A DNA stretch of 64,000 bases from Vibrio diabolicus (GTDB lineage: Bacteria; Pseudomonadota; Gammaproteobacteria; Enterobacterales; Vibrionaceae): the NCBI GenBank assembly GCA_001048675.1, contig CCKK01000020.1:434001-498000 (forward strand), written 5' to 3'. The notes beneath the pieces are model-generated. The model saw only the letters and a list, made by a program, of their open reading frames with translations, did no database searches and was not told where the DNA came from. Below are positions 1-9,581 of this stretch, piece after piece. The first letter of the stretch is position 1; the number at the start of each line of letters is the position of its first letter. Position numbers and translations under genes: made by a program.

Positions 1-20
1 GTGACAAAGTGTTTCTAAAA

Positions 21-3000
21 ATGAACAGAAAATATTATTTGCTTTTTCTTGCGGCTTTACTCGCTGGTTGTGGTGGTGGAGGTGACTCTAAAACGAACAA
101 TACAAAGACACCAACTACGATAACAAAGCAGAGTCGTCCACAGTTAAAAGCTGAAGACACGGTATTGAAGTTTGAGGGCGTGGGAACCGTTACAGAGGCA
201 AAATTGAGCAATGTACATGGCTCGGTGTCTTATCAAGTCATTGACTCTAATCCGCTAAATGTTGTGAAAATTAATGACTCTGGAATGCTACAAATTTTGC
301 GTCCAGGAACGGCAACAATTCTGGCTACGGATAACAGTTCTGCTTATGAATCCTCTGAAGCACGATTTTCTATCACTGTGGAACGAGGTATTAACACAGA
401 CCTTTCGGTTAGTGATCTAAACTTCAATGCAATCGAATCTGAAGGGAAAGCGCTGACCGTTCGTGGCCAAAAAGGTGAATTGAGTTATGAAGTAGAAAGT
501 GGTCATAACTTGATTCGGGTTGATCAGAACGGTTCGGTATATTCATTAGGCTCAATTGGTCAGGCGTCGGTACTGATTACTGACTCAGGTAACGAGCTTT
601 ATCTGCCGAAGCAAGTTCGCGCGACGGTGAAGCTTCATGGAGTAGCATCCGGGCAACTTCAATTCGCCTTGCTGGAAGACGAATATAGAGAAGGGCTGAC
701 GTTAGAACCTGCACGTTTAGATAAAGCTCAAACGCAAAGCATCACATACAAAATCATTCGCAGCGAACCAGACAACAAAGTTGCCGAGTTACTCAACCCT
801 GAGTCAGGTGTGCTCCTTGTTCATAATGTTGGGCAGTTAACCGTTGAAGCGACAGCAACTTACAGCGATGCCTTTTTAGATAAGCAGCAAACGGCGCAAT
901 TTGTTGTGGATGTAAAACAAGGCCAACGCGAAACAATCAGCGTAGCGGATGTTGTGAAAACTTATGAGGAAGGTGGCCGAATTTTCCCTAAGGTGACGAA
1001 TGCTCGCGGCGACTATTCACTGCGAATTATTAGCGGCACAGATGTTATCGCTAAGTCTATGAGCAGTGAAGCACTGCTGATCAAAGGTGTAGGTACGGCT
1101 GAAGTTGAAATCTACGAGCATGAAATGCGTAATTATCCTGCAAGTAAAGCTCGCTTCAATGTTGAAGTTAATCGCGCGCCTCATCCAGTGATGAACGACA
1201 TTGAAATGTCGCTTATTTATCAGCCTAGCCTCTCAATTCCTTTGGCATTTTCAGGACAAAAAGGCAACGTAAGCCTAGTCGGTAGTTTACCGGACGGCTT
1301 AAGAATGACCGATGGCAAGTTAGAAGTAGAGACGGCTGGAGAATATCGTCTTAAGTTTGAAGATGATGGTGGGGATTTATATCAACCAATTCAGTTTAAT
1401 GTAGTCATCAAAGTAGCGAAAGCTGCGGGACAAGCCATGGTGACACAAGATTATGAAATGGTGTATAGCAAAGACTATAGCTTTGATCTTCGTCGTGACT
1501 TTGGTTTAAGTACAAGTAACGATCATGTAGAACTCGTTGATAACACTGCTACAGATGTTATAGAGGTTACTGCGGATGGACGTGCCTATGTTTACAAAGC
1601 GGGTAAAGCGACGTTAACAGTTCGCAGACGGGAGAGCGCGAATTATACTGCGGGGCCAGATCAGAAAGTGTACGTTAGTATTCTGAGTGCGCCGAGTCGG
1701 ATTGATGTGCAATCCGAAGTGGAAGAGACTTGGAAAACCAACCAGCCTTATGTTCAAAAACCGACCATCTCTGGTACGGTTGGCGAAGTTTCGTATCGAT
1801 TTGCAGAAAATGCAGCAACGGATGTGGTTTCCCTAGACAGCAAAACGGGAGAGATGCGTATCCTCAATGCTGGCAGCACAAGAGTTGTTGTATCGGATGC
1901 AGGGGACGATAAATTTACTCCGGGTGAAAGCAGTTTCTCTGTCACGATCAAACAGGGCACAAACCCTGTATCGATTGCTTATCCAACGGTAGACTTTTCA
2001 GCGGGTACTATTATCTCACCAGTGATGAGTGGAGGAGAGGCGAAAGCCAGCTATCGTCTTATTAACCAAAAAGATCCTGTGGTTGAGTTAGTCTCTTCTG
2101 AAACGGGGCGTTTGAAGGTTTTGCACGCAGGCGAGTACCAATTAGAAGTGACGTTAACTGCACGTAACTATACAACTAAAACCGTATTAGTTAACGGCAT
2201 CATTAATAAAGCGGATCATCCCGGTCTTACCACGAAACTTCAAACCGTTGAGTTTACGCCTTTCAAGGCAATTGACTTAGATTTCGGTAGAACGGTCGGT
2301 ACTCGAACTTACTCATTTGGCGATACTGTGAGCAAAGATCTTGCCACGTTAGACAATGCGAATGCAGAGTTGACGCTAACCAATTACTCTCAATACCATT
2401 CTATTGCGCTAGACATCTCTGAGAGTGAATCGCGAGATTACAAAGCGTTACCAAGAACAAAAGTCACGGTTAGTGTCGATTTGGCAGAGTCGGGTGTTGC
2501 AGATAAATACACACAACTTAATAGCGAACAAACCGTCATTGTGAGCACGCTTAGTGCCCCACAGTTTGCCAATTTAGAAGAGAGTGAATTTGGTATCTTG
2601 GGTTCGCGTTCGGTACGTGAACCCACGGATGACGAGCTGCAAAAACACGGTAAAGGTAAGGTTGTGCTATTTATGTTTAAGCCAGTTGGTAGCGATGACC
2701 GAAGACAAGAAAAGGCAGCATGGGTGCATGCTGCTCGATTCGATGGATGTACATCAGAGCTATTTGCTGATGACCTTAAGCCTTTTAATGCAATTGGTTA
2801 TGATGATCCAGGGTATTGCACCAGCGGTAGCACTATCCGTATGACTCGGTTCTTAGTGATTGATGATTCTAATTTGGAAGACATAGAATATGAGTTGGCT
2901 GCACCAATCATTACTTACCGTCGTGGGGTGCGTGAATTTTTAGCAACGGATAAAGGTGGATTCTATGCTGACCCGAATGTCGTTTACGGGAAAAGCGAAT

Positions 3001-3062
3001 ACGGTTACCCGAAATCACTTTACGAATGGTCGGTCATTACTATGAAGTATCAACCAAATTAA
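21..3062 (+). CDS. Large surface lipoprotein with repeated bacterial Ig-like modules
   Basis: The product is about 1013 aa. The start at 21 gives a short signal peptide ending in a lipobox (LLAG-C at about residue 16) followed by a Gly-rich linker (CGGGGDS), so it should be lipid-anchored. The reading frame is also open upstream to a GTG at 9, but that would put extra residues ahead of the signal sequence. After the linker, modules of about 85-95 aa recur with a similar pattern: a hydrophobic strand, a phrase like 'D-x-x-G-x-L-x-I-L-x-x-G', then 'A-T-x-x-V', as in BIG_2/invasin-type Ig-like domains. The last ~150 aa differ and contain Cys residues and a YG-rich end. No enzymatic motif is visible. 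It is probably an exported adhesin-like or structural protein (inference). Genes upstream lie outside the window. Confidence 0.75.
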   Translation: MNRKYYLLFLAALLAGCGGGGDSKTNNTKTPTTITKQSRPQLKAEDTVLKFEGVGTVTEAKLSNVHGSVSYQVIDSNPLNVVKINDSGMLQILRPGTATILATDNSSAYESSEARFSITVERGINTDLSVSDLNFNAIESEGKALTVRGQKGELSYEVESGHNLIRVDQNGSVYSLGSIGQASVLITDSGNELYLPKQVRATVKLHGVASGQLQFALLEDEYREGLTLEPARLDKAQTQSITYKIIRSEPDNKVAELLNPESGVLLVHNVGQLTVEATATYSDAFLDKQQTAQFVVDVKQGQRETISVADVVKTYEEGGRIFPKVTNARGDYSLRIISGTDVIAKSMSSEALLIKGVGTAEVEIYEHEMRNYPASKARFNVEVNRAPHPVMNDIEMSLIYQPSLSIPLAFSGQKGNVSLVGSLPDGLRMTDGKLEVETAGEYRLKFEDDGGDLYQPIQFNVVIKVAKAAGQAMVTQDYEMVYSKDYSFDLRRDFGLSTSNDHVELVDNTATDVIEVTADGRAYVYKAGKATLTVRRRESANYTAGPDQKVYVSILSAPSRIDVQSEVEETWKTNQPYVQKPTISGTVGEVSYRFAENAATDVVSLDSKTGEMRILNAGSTRVVVSDAGDDKFTPGESSFSVTIKQGTNPVSIAYPTVDFSAGTIISPVMSGGEAKASYRLINQKDPVVELVSSETGRLKVLHAGEYQLEVTLTARNYTTKTVLVNGIINKADHPGLTTKLQTVEFTPFKAIDLDFGRTVGTRTYSFGDTVSKDLATLDNANAELTLTNYSQYHSIALDISESESRDYKALPRTKVTVSVDLAESGVADKYTQLNSEQTVIVSTLSAPQFANLEESEFGILGSRSVREPTDDELQKHGKGKVVLFMFKPVGSDDRRQEKAAWVHAARFDGCTSELFADDLKPFNAIGYDDPGYCTSGSTIRMTRFLVIDDSNLEDIEYELAAPIITYRRGVREFLATDKGGFYADPNVVYGKSEYGYPKSLYEWSVITMKYQPN

Positions 3063-3080
3063 TTATCGTTTGATACCCAC

Positions 3081-3109
3081 AAAAAAGGAGTGCTGAGCAC
3101 TCCTTTTGT
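3081..3109. terminator. Bidirectional terminator between the Ig-like lipoprotein gene and tesB
   Basis: A hairpin with arms AAAAGGAGTGC and GCACTCCTTTT and a 3-nt loop lies between two convergent genes. A/T tracts on both sides suit termination in both directions. Confidence 0.75.
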
Positions 3110-3126
3110 CGTTTAAGGTTTAGCGG

Positions 3127-3989
3127 TTACTTGGTATAGCGCATTACACCTTCTTGCACTGCGGTTGCCACTAAATGACCTTGCTGGTTATAGATTTCGC
3201 CACGCACTAACCCACGAGTATTACTCGCTGTTGGGCTTTCTATTGCGTACAACAGCCATTCATCCATTTTGAACGGACGGTGGAACCAGATTGAATGGTC
3301 AATGGTTGCAACTTGGAAGTTTGGCGTCATTAATGACACTTCATGTGGGTGCATTGCTGTCACGAGGAATCCCCAATCTGATGCATAGGCCAACAGGTAC
3401 TGATGTATAAGCAGGTTCTCTGGCATTTCACCATTGGCTCGAATCCAAAGATACTGTTTAGGCTCTGCTTTTTTTGGGTTTTAGAGGGTTGATGACCGTA
3501 ACAGGACGGGTTTCAATTGGCTTTTCACCACAAAATGTTTTGCGTAGTCGCTCTGGCAGGAATTCGGCTATATGGCTAGCAAGCTCACTCTCAGAGGCGA
3601 AGTTTTCTGGGCCAGGAATGTCTGGCATTTCCTTTTGATGATCAAACCCAGGTTGATCGCCATGGTAAGACGCCGTTAGGTAGAAAATAGGGCGTCCATT
3701 TTGAATCGCCTTAACGCGTCTGGTGCTGAAGCTACGGCCATCCCTTAGGTTTTCTACATCATAAATGATGGGCTTTTCTGGATCACCAGGGTAACAAAAA
3801 ATAGCTATGGAAGGAGTGCACCGCGCGTGTTTCTTCAACGGTGTAGCGCGCAGCAGAAAGCGCTTGCCCAATCACTTGGCCGCCATACACTTGAGGCAAA
3901 CCTAGGTTTTCACTTTGGCCACGAAACAAGCCTTCTTCTAATTTTTCGAGTTGTAGTAGGCTGAGCAATTCTCGTAATGGTTTACTCAT
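3127..3989 (-). CDS. tesB: Acyl-CoA thioesterase II (TesB), two frameshifts as read
   Basis: TesB hydrolyses medium and long acyl-CoA to free fatty acid and CoA in the cytoplasm. The coding sequence is spread over three frames: [20 protein letters not shown] to HSYF (from 3989), [19 protein letters not shown] to INPLKPKK, and [16 protein letters not shown] to the end at 3127. One base too many in the six-A run 3796-3801 and one in the seven-T run 3469-3475 explain both breaks. Removing them gives a continuous double-hotdog protein of about 286 aa, the usual TesB length. The order tesB, ybaY, ybaZ matches E. coli, which supports the identification. I think sequencing error is more likely than a true pseudogene. 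Confidence 0.88.
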
Positions 3990-4229
3990 TGTGTCTCCTC
4001 ACCGTTGTCTTTCACTCCAACTTACCTCAACAGTCTCACTCTTGTGAAGTGCCATAGTTAAGAACTATTGAGTAACTTAGAAATAGTATTGTTCCGATTA
4101 TGAAACAAAATCAATTGTTTGATAAATTCTAACTCAGTCAAACTATTGTCAAATAAACTGACAGGAAGCAGACAGTTTTATATTCCACACCTATAATTGC
4201 TCCGGTTTAATACTCTTTTCGAGGAAGAT

Positions 4230-4664
4230 ATGAAAAAAACACTACTGCTTGTTACTTCTTTACTCTTTGGGGCTGCGTTAGTGGGTTGCCAAACTTCTCA
4301 AAATACAGAAATGGAATCTGCAGAGGCGTCAATGAAGACGATTACAGGTACAGTGGCTTACCGTGAGCGTATTGCTCTGCCGCCAAACGCAGTGGTTACC
4401 GTCGCGTTAGAAGATGTGTCTTTGGCTGACGCGCCAGCAAAAGTACTAGCAAAGCAGACATTCGAAACGGAAGGTAAACAAGTTCCTCTTTCTTTTGAGC
4501 TGAACTACGATAACAATGAAATCAAACCAAACCATCGTTATAGTGTCCGTGCGCGTATTGAAGTGGATGGTAAATTGCGTTTTATCAGCGATACACATAA
4601 CGGTGTAATCACAGATGAAGCACAAACTCACCAGTTGGATATTCGTCTAGTTGGCACGCGTTAA
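4230..4664 (+). CDS. ybaY: YbaY-family outer-membrane-type lipoprotein
   Basis: The product is 144 aa. The start at 4230 is preceded by GAGGAAG and gives a clean lipoprotein signal (MKKTLLLVTSLLFGAALVGC) with Cys at residue 20. An upstream in-frame TTG at 4197 would add 11 residues ahead of the signal and is less likely. The mature part carries a single beta-rich domain (TGTVAYRERIALPPNAVVTV) typical of the YbaY/YscW group, whose YscW member is a type III secretion pilotin; no secretion genes are nearby. The biochemical role of YbaY is not established. It sits between tesB and ybaZ as in E. coli. Confidence 0.85.
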   Translation: MKKTLLLVTSLLFGAALVGCQTSQNTEMESAEASMKTITGTVAYRERIALPPNAVVTVALEDVSLADAPAKVLAKQTFETEGKQVPLSFELNYDNNEIKPNHRYSVRARIEVDGKLRFISDTHNGVITDEAQTHQLDIRLVGTR

Positions 4665-4684
4665 TCTCAAACACAGCGAAACAA

Positions 4685-4717
4685 AAAATGGCAGCCTAAG
4701 GCTGCCATTTGTATTTT
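4685..4717. terminator. Bidirectional terminator between ybaY and ybaZ
   Basis: The inverted repeat AAATGGCAGCC - TAA - GGCTGCCATTT lies between convergent genes with T/A tracts at both ends. Confidence 0.8.
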
Positions 4718-5004
4718 CTTAGCGAAATTTTTCCAATCTCAGATACTTCAATTCCTTCGGCTTCTAATTTCTGTTTTTGTCGTTCTAAATTACTGCCTTT
4801 TAAGGATATTTTTCCTTGACTATTTATCACTCTAAACCACGGGAGTTTGCTGTCCTCTGGCAAATTACCAAGCGCCTTACCAACATGTCTTGCGTAGCCC
4901 GGGTAACCTGCCATTTTTGCGATTTCCCCGTAGGTGGAGACTTTTCCTTTTGGAATTTGGTGAATTACAGCAAAGATTTGCGCTAAAAATTGGTCCATAC
5001 TCAA
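4696..5004 (-). CDS. ybaZ: Alkyltransferase-like protein (Atl/YbaZ)
   Basis: The product is 102 aa and matches the DNA-binding half of O6-methylguanine-DNA methyltransferase (helix-turn-helix region IPKGKVSTYGEIAKMAGYPG). The alkyl-acceptor PCHR motif is replaced by PWFR (in KLPWFRVINSQGK), so the protein cannot accept an alkyl group. Atl proteins bind O6-alkylguanine and hand the lesion to nucleotide excision repair (known for the family). E. coli YbaZ has PWHR, so the Phe is a further local variation. The gene ends inside the terminator shared with ybaY. Confidence 0.9.
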   Translation of the reverse strand: MSMDQFLAQIFAVIHQIPKGKVSTYGEIAKMAGYPGYARHVGKALGNLPEDSKLPWFRVINSQGKISLKGSNLERQKQKLEAEGIEVSEIGKISLRKYKWQP

Positions 5005-5255
5005 AAGTGTCTATTGTGGATTACTAAGGAATGGTAAACCATCGGACTTGTATATTGCTAACGGTTCTTAACGTTTATATTGCCCGCGATTGACTTTTGT
5101 TGATCACATTTTTTCTTCAGTCGTGCCGTATGTTAATGAGCGTTAAAAAGCATAAAACAAACACAAGCTAAGCTTGAATCTAGACCCTCTCAACGACTTT
5201 TAATCCCAGTTTTTGCCGTTGAGTTACCAAGTAGGTGGGGAAGCCAGGAGGCGCT

Positions 5256-5999
5256 ATGATTTTATCGACACTTCAATTTTTCATTACGACTTTACTCGCA
5301 GTGGTGTGCGTTCGAGCGATGAGTTTGAGCGAGGGAGATATTCCCGTTCTTGCACTCATGATCCCGGCGTTGTGGATCTTGCCACAAGGCGGGTTTGCAG
5401 GCTTGGTGTTGCTGGGCGCAATGATGGCTTTTGGCGCTACGCTCTCAATGCAACCAATCGCGCTATCGATTGGTATTTTGATCCTTTTCCCACTTTTAAT
5501 GGTAGTGTTCTCTCGTAGAAGTTCGTTGGGCGTTCTGCTCACCGCAGGCCTAATCGTACTTACTCTACAAGTCGGTATTATGGTCACGCAACAAGGTGGG
5601 AAGCTAGATGGCTCCGCTTGGGTTACAGTGGTTCAAACTGTCGCTGTCATGGCGATGTGGTGGTCTGCTGTACATTGGACCCCATCCAATAAGCACAGCT
5701 GGTGGCCGATGCTGTTGTTGTTCCCATTATGGATTGCTGGCTTGCCATATGCCGTTCTTGTGGCACTGAGCGTGACAGGAATGCTGGCTTCAATGGAAAC
5801 CCTCGCGAAGCTTAAACACTCCATTCGTTGGAGTAAACTATTGTGCTGGACATTACCGACCGTTGGCTTTGCTGCCTTAGTGGTAAGTCCGACTACAGAT
5901 GTACCAAACCCTGTTTTTGTTGTTTGGATCTGTTTGTTAGGAACGGCTTGGATGACGGACTATATCTTACGTAGCAGCGATGAACAGGCAGAATTATGA
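5256..5999 (+). CDS. Integral membrane protein of unknown function
   Basis: The product is 247 aa. The start at 5256 has a strong ribosome site (CCAGGAGG) just upstream; a GTG at 5235 is in frame but lies before that site. The chain is hydrophobic throughout, with about seven or eight predicted membrane segments (for example MILSTLQFFITTLLAVVCV, ILILFPLLMVVF, LLLFPLWIAGLPYAVLV) and a short charged C-terminus (RSSDEQAEL). I do not recognise the family. It is transcribed away from ybaZ, and the next gene is the diguanylate cyclase 150 bp downstream. A general membrane or transport role is all that can be suggested. Confidence 0.7.
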   Translation: MILSTLQFFITTLLAVVCVRAMSLSEGDIPVLALMIPALWILPQGGFAGLVLLGAMMAFGATLSMQPIALSIGILILFPLLMVVFSRRSSLGVLLTAGLIVLTLQVGIMVTQQGGKLDGSAWVTVVQTVAVMAMWWSAVHWTPSNKHSWWPMLLLFPLWIAGLPYAVLVALSVTGMLASMETLAKLKHSIRWSKLLCWTLPTVGFAALVVSPTTDVPNPVFVVWICLLGTAWMTDYILRSSDEQAEL

Positions 6000-6151
6000 G
6001 TATTTCGTCAGGTAAAAAGTGACACGTGCGGCAGACTATCGAATTGGTTGTGGAACAAAATGAAGATTAGTATATGTTCTTCATTTCATATTTACTAAAC
6101 TTCCAATAATAATAACCACATTATAAGTGGTTGATTTAAGATAAGTTTGTC

Positions 6152-8156
6152 ATGACTACCTTTGCTCGAACACTGTTGCTTTTTACTTGTTGCCTACTGA
6201 GTTTGAATGTAAAAGCTGAATCACCTTTAATTGCTCATTATAAAGTTGCGACAGAAGCGGATGATGTCGTCACCCGTGTTCTTTTTAATGCTGCATCGAA
6301 AGAGTTCGGCTTTACCGTTCAATATGTGAACTATTCCAGCTTTGATGCCATTCTAAATTCCGTCGCGAATGGAGAAGCGGACTTTGCTGCTAATATCACT
6401 TACACAGAAGAGCGTGCTCAACGCTTTAGTTACTCCCGTCCAACTAATATCGAATATACCTACCTTTTTGGTTTAAAAGACTCGACGTTGAGTGAAATTT
6501 CACGAGTTGGCGTCCCTAAAGATACGGTTTATGCCGAATTACTCAAACAATACTACCCGGAGCTAAAACAGGTCTCTTATCAAGGTCATGAGCAAGCGGT
6601 AACGTTACTGAGATCAGGCGTTGTTGAAGGCGTAGTCGATGCCATCAATCAGCTTAAGCCGATGCTGCTGGAGGGCTTTGACGCTAAGATGTTGAATGAT
6701 CAGATTTCGATAAAGCCAGTATCGATCATCAAGTAAAAAAGATCATCATCTCGAAGAGTTGGATACGTTCGCTACGTTTATTCATGGGGAAGGAGTGCAA
6801 AAGCAACTTCGTGAAGAGATCTCCCAGTATCAATTTGAACTAAGGCGAGCGGCATTGCGAGAATCTATTCGCTTATTACCTCTCGATTTTAGTGAGCCTA
6901 TACGGATTAAGCTCGAATCTATCTTTCCATATGTTGTTTACAACGAAGACGGCAGTATCGAGGGGATGACGGCAGATGTCGTCCTGAGAAGCTGTGAGAT
7001 CTTGGCATTAAACTGCGTGATCATTAGTGAGCCAAATGAAAGTTGGGGTTCCATGTATCATGAGTTTATGCAGGGGGATTTCGAAATTTTAGCGCCGTTA
7101 ACGGTCAGTCGCGAGCGGCATGAATTTAGTTACTTTCCCAAGCCCCATTACTCACCAGCATCCGTTATGGTCAAGCGTTTAGGTTACAAGCCGAACACTT
7201 ACTCTCATGTGTCACAGTTGATCTCTGAGCGGATTGGTGTGGTTGAGGACGACTTTTTCGACCAAATGATGACGCAACTTTTACCGCTAAAAGAGCTGAA
7301 ACGTTATCGTACCCAACAAGAACTCATTCAGGGTTTATTGAATGAAGAAGTCGATTACATTCCGATGGATACCGCGATGCTCAACCACTTTTTACGTCTG
7401 AGCGAGTTGGTTCCGATAGAGCAGGACACGGCGATTGGCGAGTTTTACCAGTCACAACTTTCTGTTGGATTGGTGGCGAACGAGAAAGGTGCCATGCTTG
7501 CTCCTTTTTTCAGTCGAGCGATAGCGATGTTGGAAGTTGATAAGATCATTGCCCAGTACGACCTGCGCCCAGATTGGCGTACCGCGCTTGAATATGAGGT
7601 TCGGCTGGCAACGCAAACGCAGGCTGTGTTTGTCTTTGTATTGTTGTTTGCGATTTGCGTTTCGCTTTATCTTTACCGTCAATCGAATACCGACAATTTA
7701 ACGGGGTTAAGAAATCGCCGCGCGTTGCAAGTAAAACATCGAAAAGGCGTAAACAAAGAGCTATCCATACTTTACTTGGATATTAACCACTTCAAACGAA
7801 TCAATGATACGTACGGTCATCGTGCTGGTGATGAGGTGTTACAATTATTGGCGCTAAAAATTCATTATGTATGGTCAGGGAAAAGTTACCGGATAGGGGG
7901 AGATGAGTTCATCTTGTTGGGCTACCCGACTCAAGCAGAATTAAATAGGGCAATGAAAGAGCTCAGCAGAATTGATGTAAAAGGCAAACTGTGTAGTGAG
8001 TTAGAGTCTGTGGGTATCTCTATCGGTGTCTCTGCAAAGAGAGAACAGCACATGAGCTTAGAGCAAGCCATGCATTTAGCTGATGAAGATATGTATTCAA
8101 GTAAGCAGTCAACACGCCGCTATCCTTCTTCGCATCGTTACGTGGCTCAATCATAG
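6152..8156 (+). CDS. Membrane diguanylate cyclase with tandem periplasmic binding-protein-like domains, one frameshift as read
   Basis: A signal peptide (MTTFARTLLLFTCCLLSLNVKA) is followed by a solute-binding-like domain, a second such domain (about 6860-7560), a membrane helix (VFVFVLLFAICVSLYLY) and a GGDEF domain (DNLTGLRNRRAL ... RIGGDEFILLGYP). The catalytic GGDEF is intact, so it should make cyclic di-GMP from two GTP. No RxxD inhibitory site precedes GGDEF (the position reads VWSG). The first part ends at a TAA at 6734 in one frame and the rest continues in another. The shift must lie between 6714 and 6733, or in the adjoining AAA run 6712-6714; one extra base explains it. Total length would be about 667 aa. 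The sensed ligand is unknown, perhaps an amino acid (inference from fold). Confidence 0.82.
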
Positions 8157-8289
8157 AGGAATGAATTGATCGAGTTTTGTCCAAACGGTAATGAAATGAC
8201 GAAATTCAAGGCTTTTGCTCTTGCATTATGAGGGCTGATACTGAATAATCGCCCCATCGATTGAGGCAAGTCCTCTCGAAAAGAATTAT

Positions 8290-8395
8290 GGGGCTCTGGT
8301 CCTCTCGCAACAATAGCTCGTGAACTCGGTCAGGTCCGGAAGGAAGCAGCCGCAGCGGGTGACTTGTGTGCCGGGATGTGGCTGGGGTCCCACCC
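8290..8395 (+). ncRNA. ffs: Signal recognition particle 4.5S RNA
   Basis: The segment contains the universal SRP domain IV signature GGTCAGGTCCGGAAGGAAGC followed by AGCC and the matching strand GTGTGCCGGGATGTGGCTGG. The outer ends GGGGCTCTGG and GGGGTCCCACCC pair as in E. coli 4.5S RNA. It binds Ffh and directs co-translational membrane targeting. Ends are estimated from the E. coli gene. A terminator follows at once. Confidence 0.95.
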
Positions 8396-8396
8396 T

Positions 8397-8430
8397 TTAA
8401 AAGCCCTGCGTATATCGCAGGGCTTTTTTC
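8397..8430 (+). terminator. Terminator of the SRP RNA gene
   Basis: The hairpin AAAGCCCTGCG - TATAT - CGCAGGGCTTT is followed by a T run. Confidence 0.9.
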
Positions 8431-8489
8431 GTTTTTGAACCCTCTTTTACTGCGTTTGCTCTTCAAAGTCTTCTGATGAATCAAGTTTC

Positions 8490-8517
8490 TTGAGGTTATT
8501 TAGGTATAATTTATAAT
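8490..8517 (+). promoter_or_regulatory. Candidate sigma-70 promoter for the RNA methyltransferase gene
   Basis: TTGAGG (8490-8495) and TATAAT (8512-8517) are 16 bp apart, giving a start near 8524, about 75 nt before the gene. Confidence 0.5.
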
Positions 8518-8598
8518 CTCACGCGCTTGATACCGAACTGTCGTGAAGATTGTTTCGAGTACATTCGCCGAATAACCATTTTCACCTGGGATACTTTA

Positions 8599-9333
8599 AT
8601 GATTTCAAAAAACCAATTAAAACTGCTTCGTGCTTTAGGTCAAAAGAAACAGCGTAAAGCGCATGGCTTATTCCTAGTTCAGGGTGAAAAGAACGTTTTA
8701 GAGCTGGCAAGTAGTTCATTAAAGGTGAAGCATGTCTTCGCAACCGAGGCATTTCTCGAACAAAACGCTAGTGCGCTAAGTGGTTTTGATTGCATTGAAG
8801 CATCGCTTGACGACCTGACCAAAGCGAGCACTCTCGTGAGCAATAACGCGGCCATTGCAGTGGTTGAAATCCCGAGTGTAAAAGTGCCTCAAGCAAAAGG
8901 CTTGATGATTGCGCTAGATGGTGTATCTGACCCAGGTAATCTAGGAACAATTATTCGTGTCGCAGACTGGTATGGCATCAAGCACATTATTGCGAGTACA
9001 GATTGTGCTGATCCGTATAACCCTAAGACGATCAGCGCGACCATGGGCAGTTTTGGCCGCGTACAAGTGAGTCTGGTGGATTTGCCAAGTTACTTAGAAG
9101 AAGCCAACTTGCCGGTTTATGGCGCGTTTCTGGAAGGGGAGAGCGTTCATAAAACGGAATTCGCTGCTGAAGGTATTTTGTTGATGGGCAGCGAGTCCCA
9201 CGGCGTACGTGAAGACGCTGCGAAGCTCGTGACAAACAAGATCACGATTCCGGCATTTGGTGGTGCTGAGTCGCTGAATGTCGCAATGGCAACCGGTATT
9301 ATTTTAGACAACATGCGTCGACATCATTGTTAA
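8599..9333 (+). CDS. TrmH/SpoU-family RNA 2'-O-ribose methyltransferase
   Basis: The product is 244 aa. I chose ATG 8599 because MISKNQLKLLRALGQKKQRK is the usual N-terminus; the frame is open back to 8527 but those residues look like leader DNA. An N-terminal substrate-binding domain (residues ~1-95) precedes a SPOUT knot domain with its three motifs: DPGNLGTIIRVADW, GILLMGSESHGV and SLNVAMATGIIL. The knot binds S-adenosylmethionine and the motif-1 Asn/Arg are present, so it should methylate a ribose in rRNA or tRNA. The exact target nucleotide cannot be read from sequence. It is more like YsgA/RlmB relatives than TrmH itself. Confidence 0.88.
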   Translation: MISKNQLKLLRALGQKKQRKAHGLFLVQGEKNVLELASSSLKVKHVFATEAFLEQNASALSGFDCIEASLDDLTKASTLVSNNAAIAVVEIPSVKVPQAKGLMIALDGVSDPGNLGTIIRVADWYGIKHIIASTDCADPYNPKTISATMGSFGRVQVSLVDLPSYLEEANLPVYGAFLEGESVHKTEFAAEGILLMGSESHGVREDAAKLVTNKITIPAFGGAESLNVAMATGIILDNMRRHHC

Positions 9334-9356
9334 TGTAACTATGCGCCAATAATGAA

Positions 9357-9387
9357 GCCAGTCAATTTGACTGGCTTTGTTGTATTT
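9357..9387 (+). terminator. Terminator of the RNA methyltransferase gene
   Basis: GCCAGTCAA - T - TTGACTGGC hairpin followed by a T-rich tail. Confidence 0.75.
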
Positions 9388-9462
9388 ACCACCTGTTAAA
9401 AATGAGCCCATTTGCAAGTTGTACTCAATTAAACAACAGTGAATGCCGATGATGACTTAATT

Positions 9463-9476
9463 TTGATTCAGATCAA
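9463..9476 (+). promoter_or_regulatory. FNR box upstream of the CBS-domain gene
   Basis: TTGATTCAGATCAA matches the FNR consensus TTGAT-N4-ATCAA exactly. It lies 106-119 bp before the gene; A/T-rich -10 candidates (TATAAA 9488, TAAAAT 9494) follow about 20-30 bp downstream. This suits activation by FNR under low oxygen (inference). Confidence 0.75.
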
Positions 9477-9581
9477 TAGGCTGCACCTATAAATAAAATT
9501 ACTCATTTCCATTTAGTAAATTCAGGAAATTAGGCGACACTTATCTAAAGGCCGCAATAAAATGCCCTTAAGGAGATAAGA

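Noticed and set aside
8206..8484. Minus-strand open frame of 92 codons
   Set aside because: It runs antisense through the SRP RNA and its terminator, which explain the sequence better.
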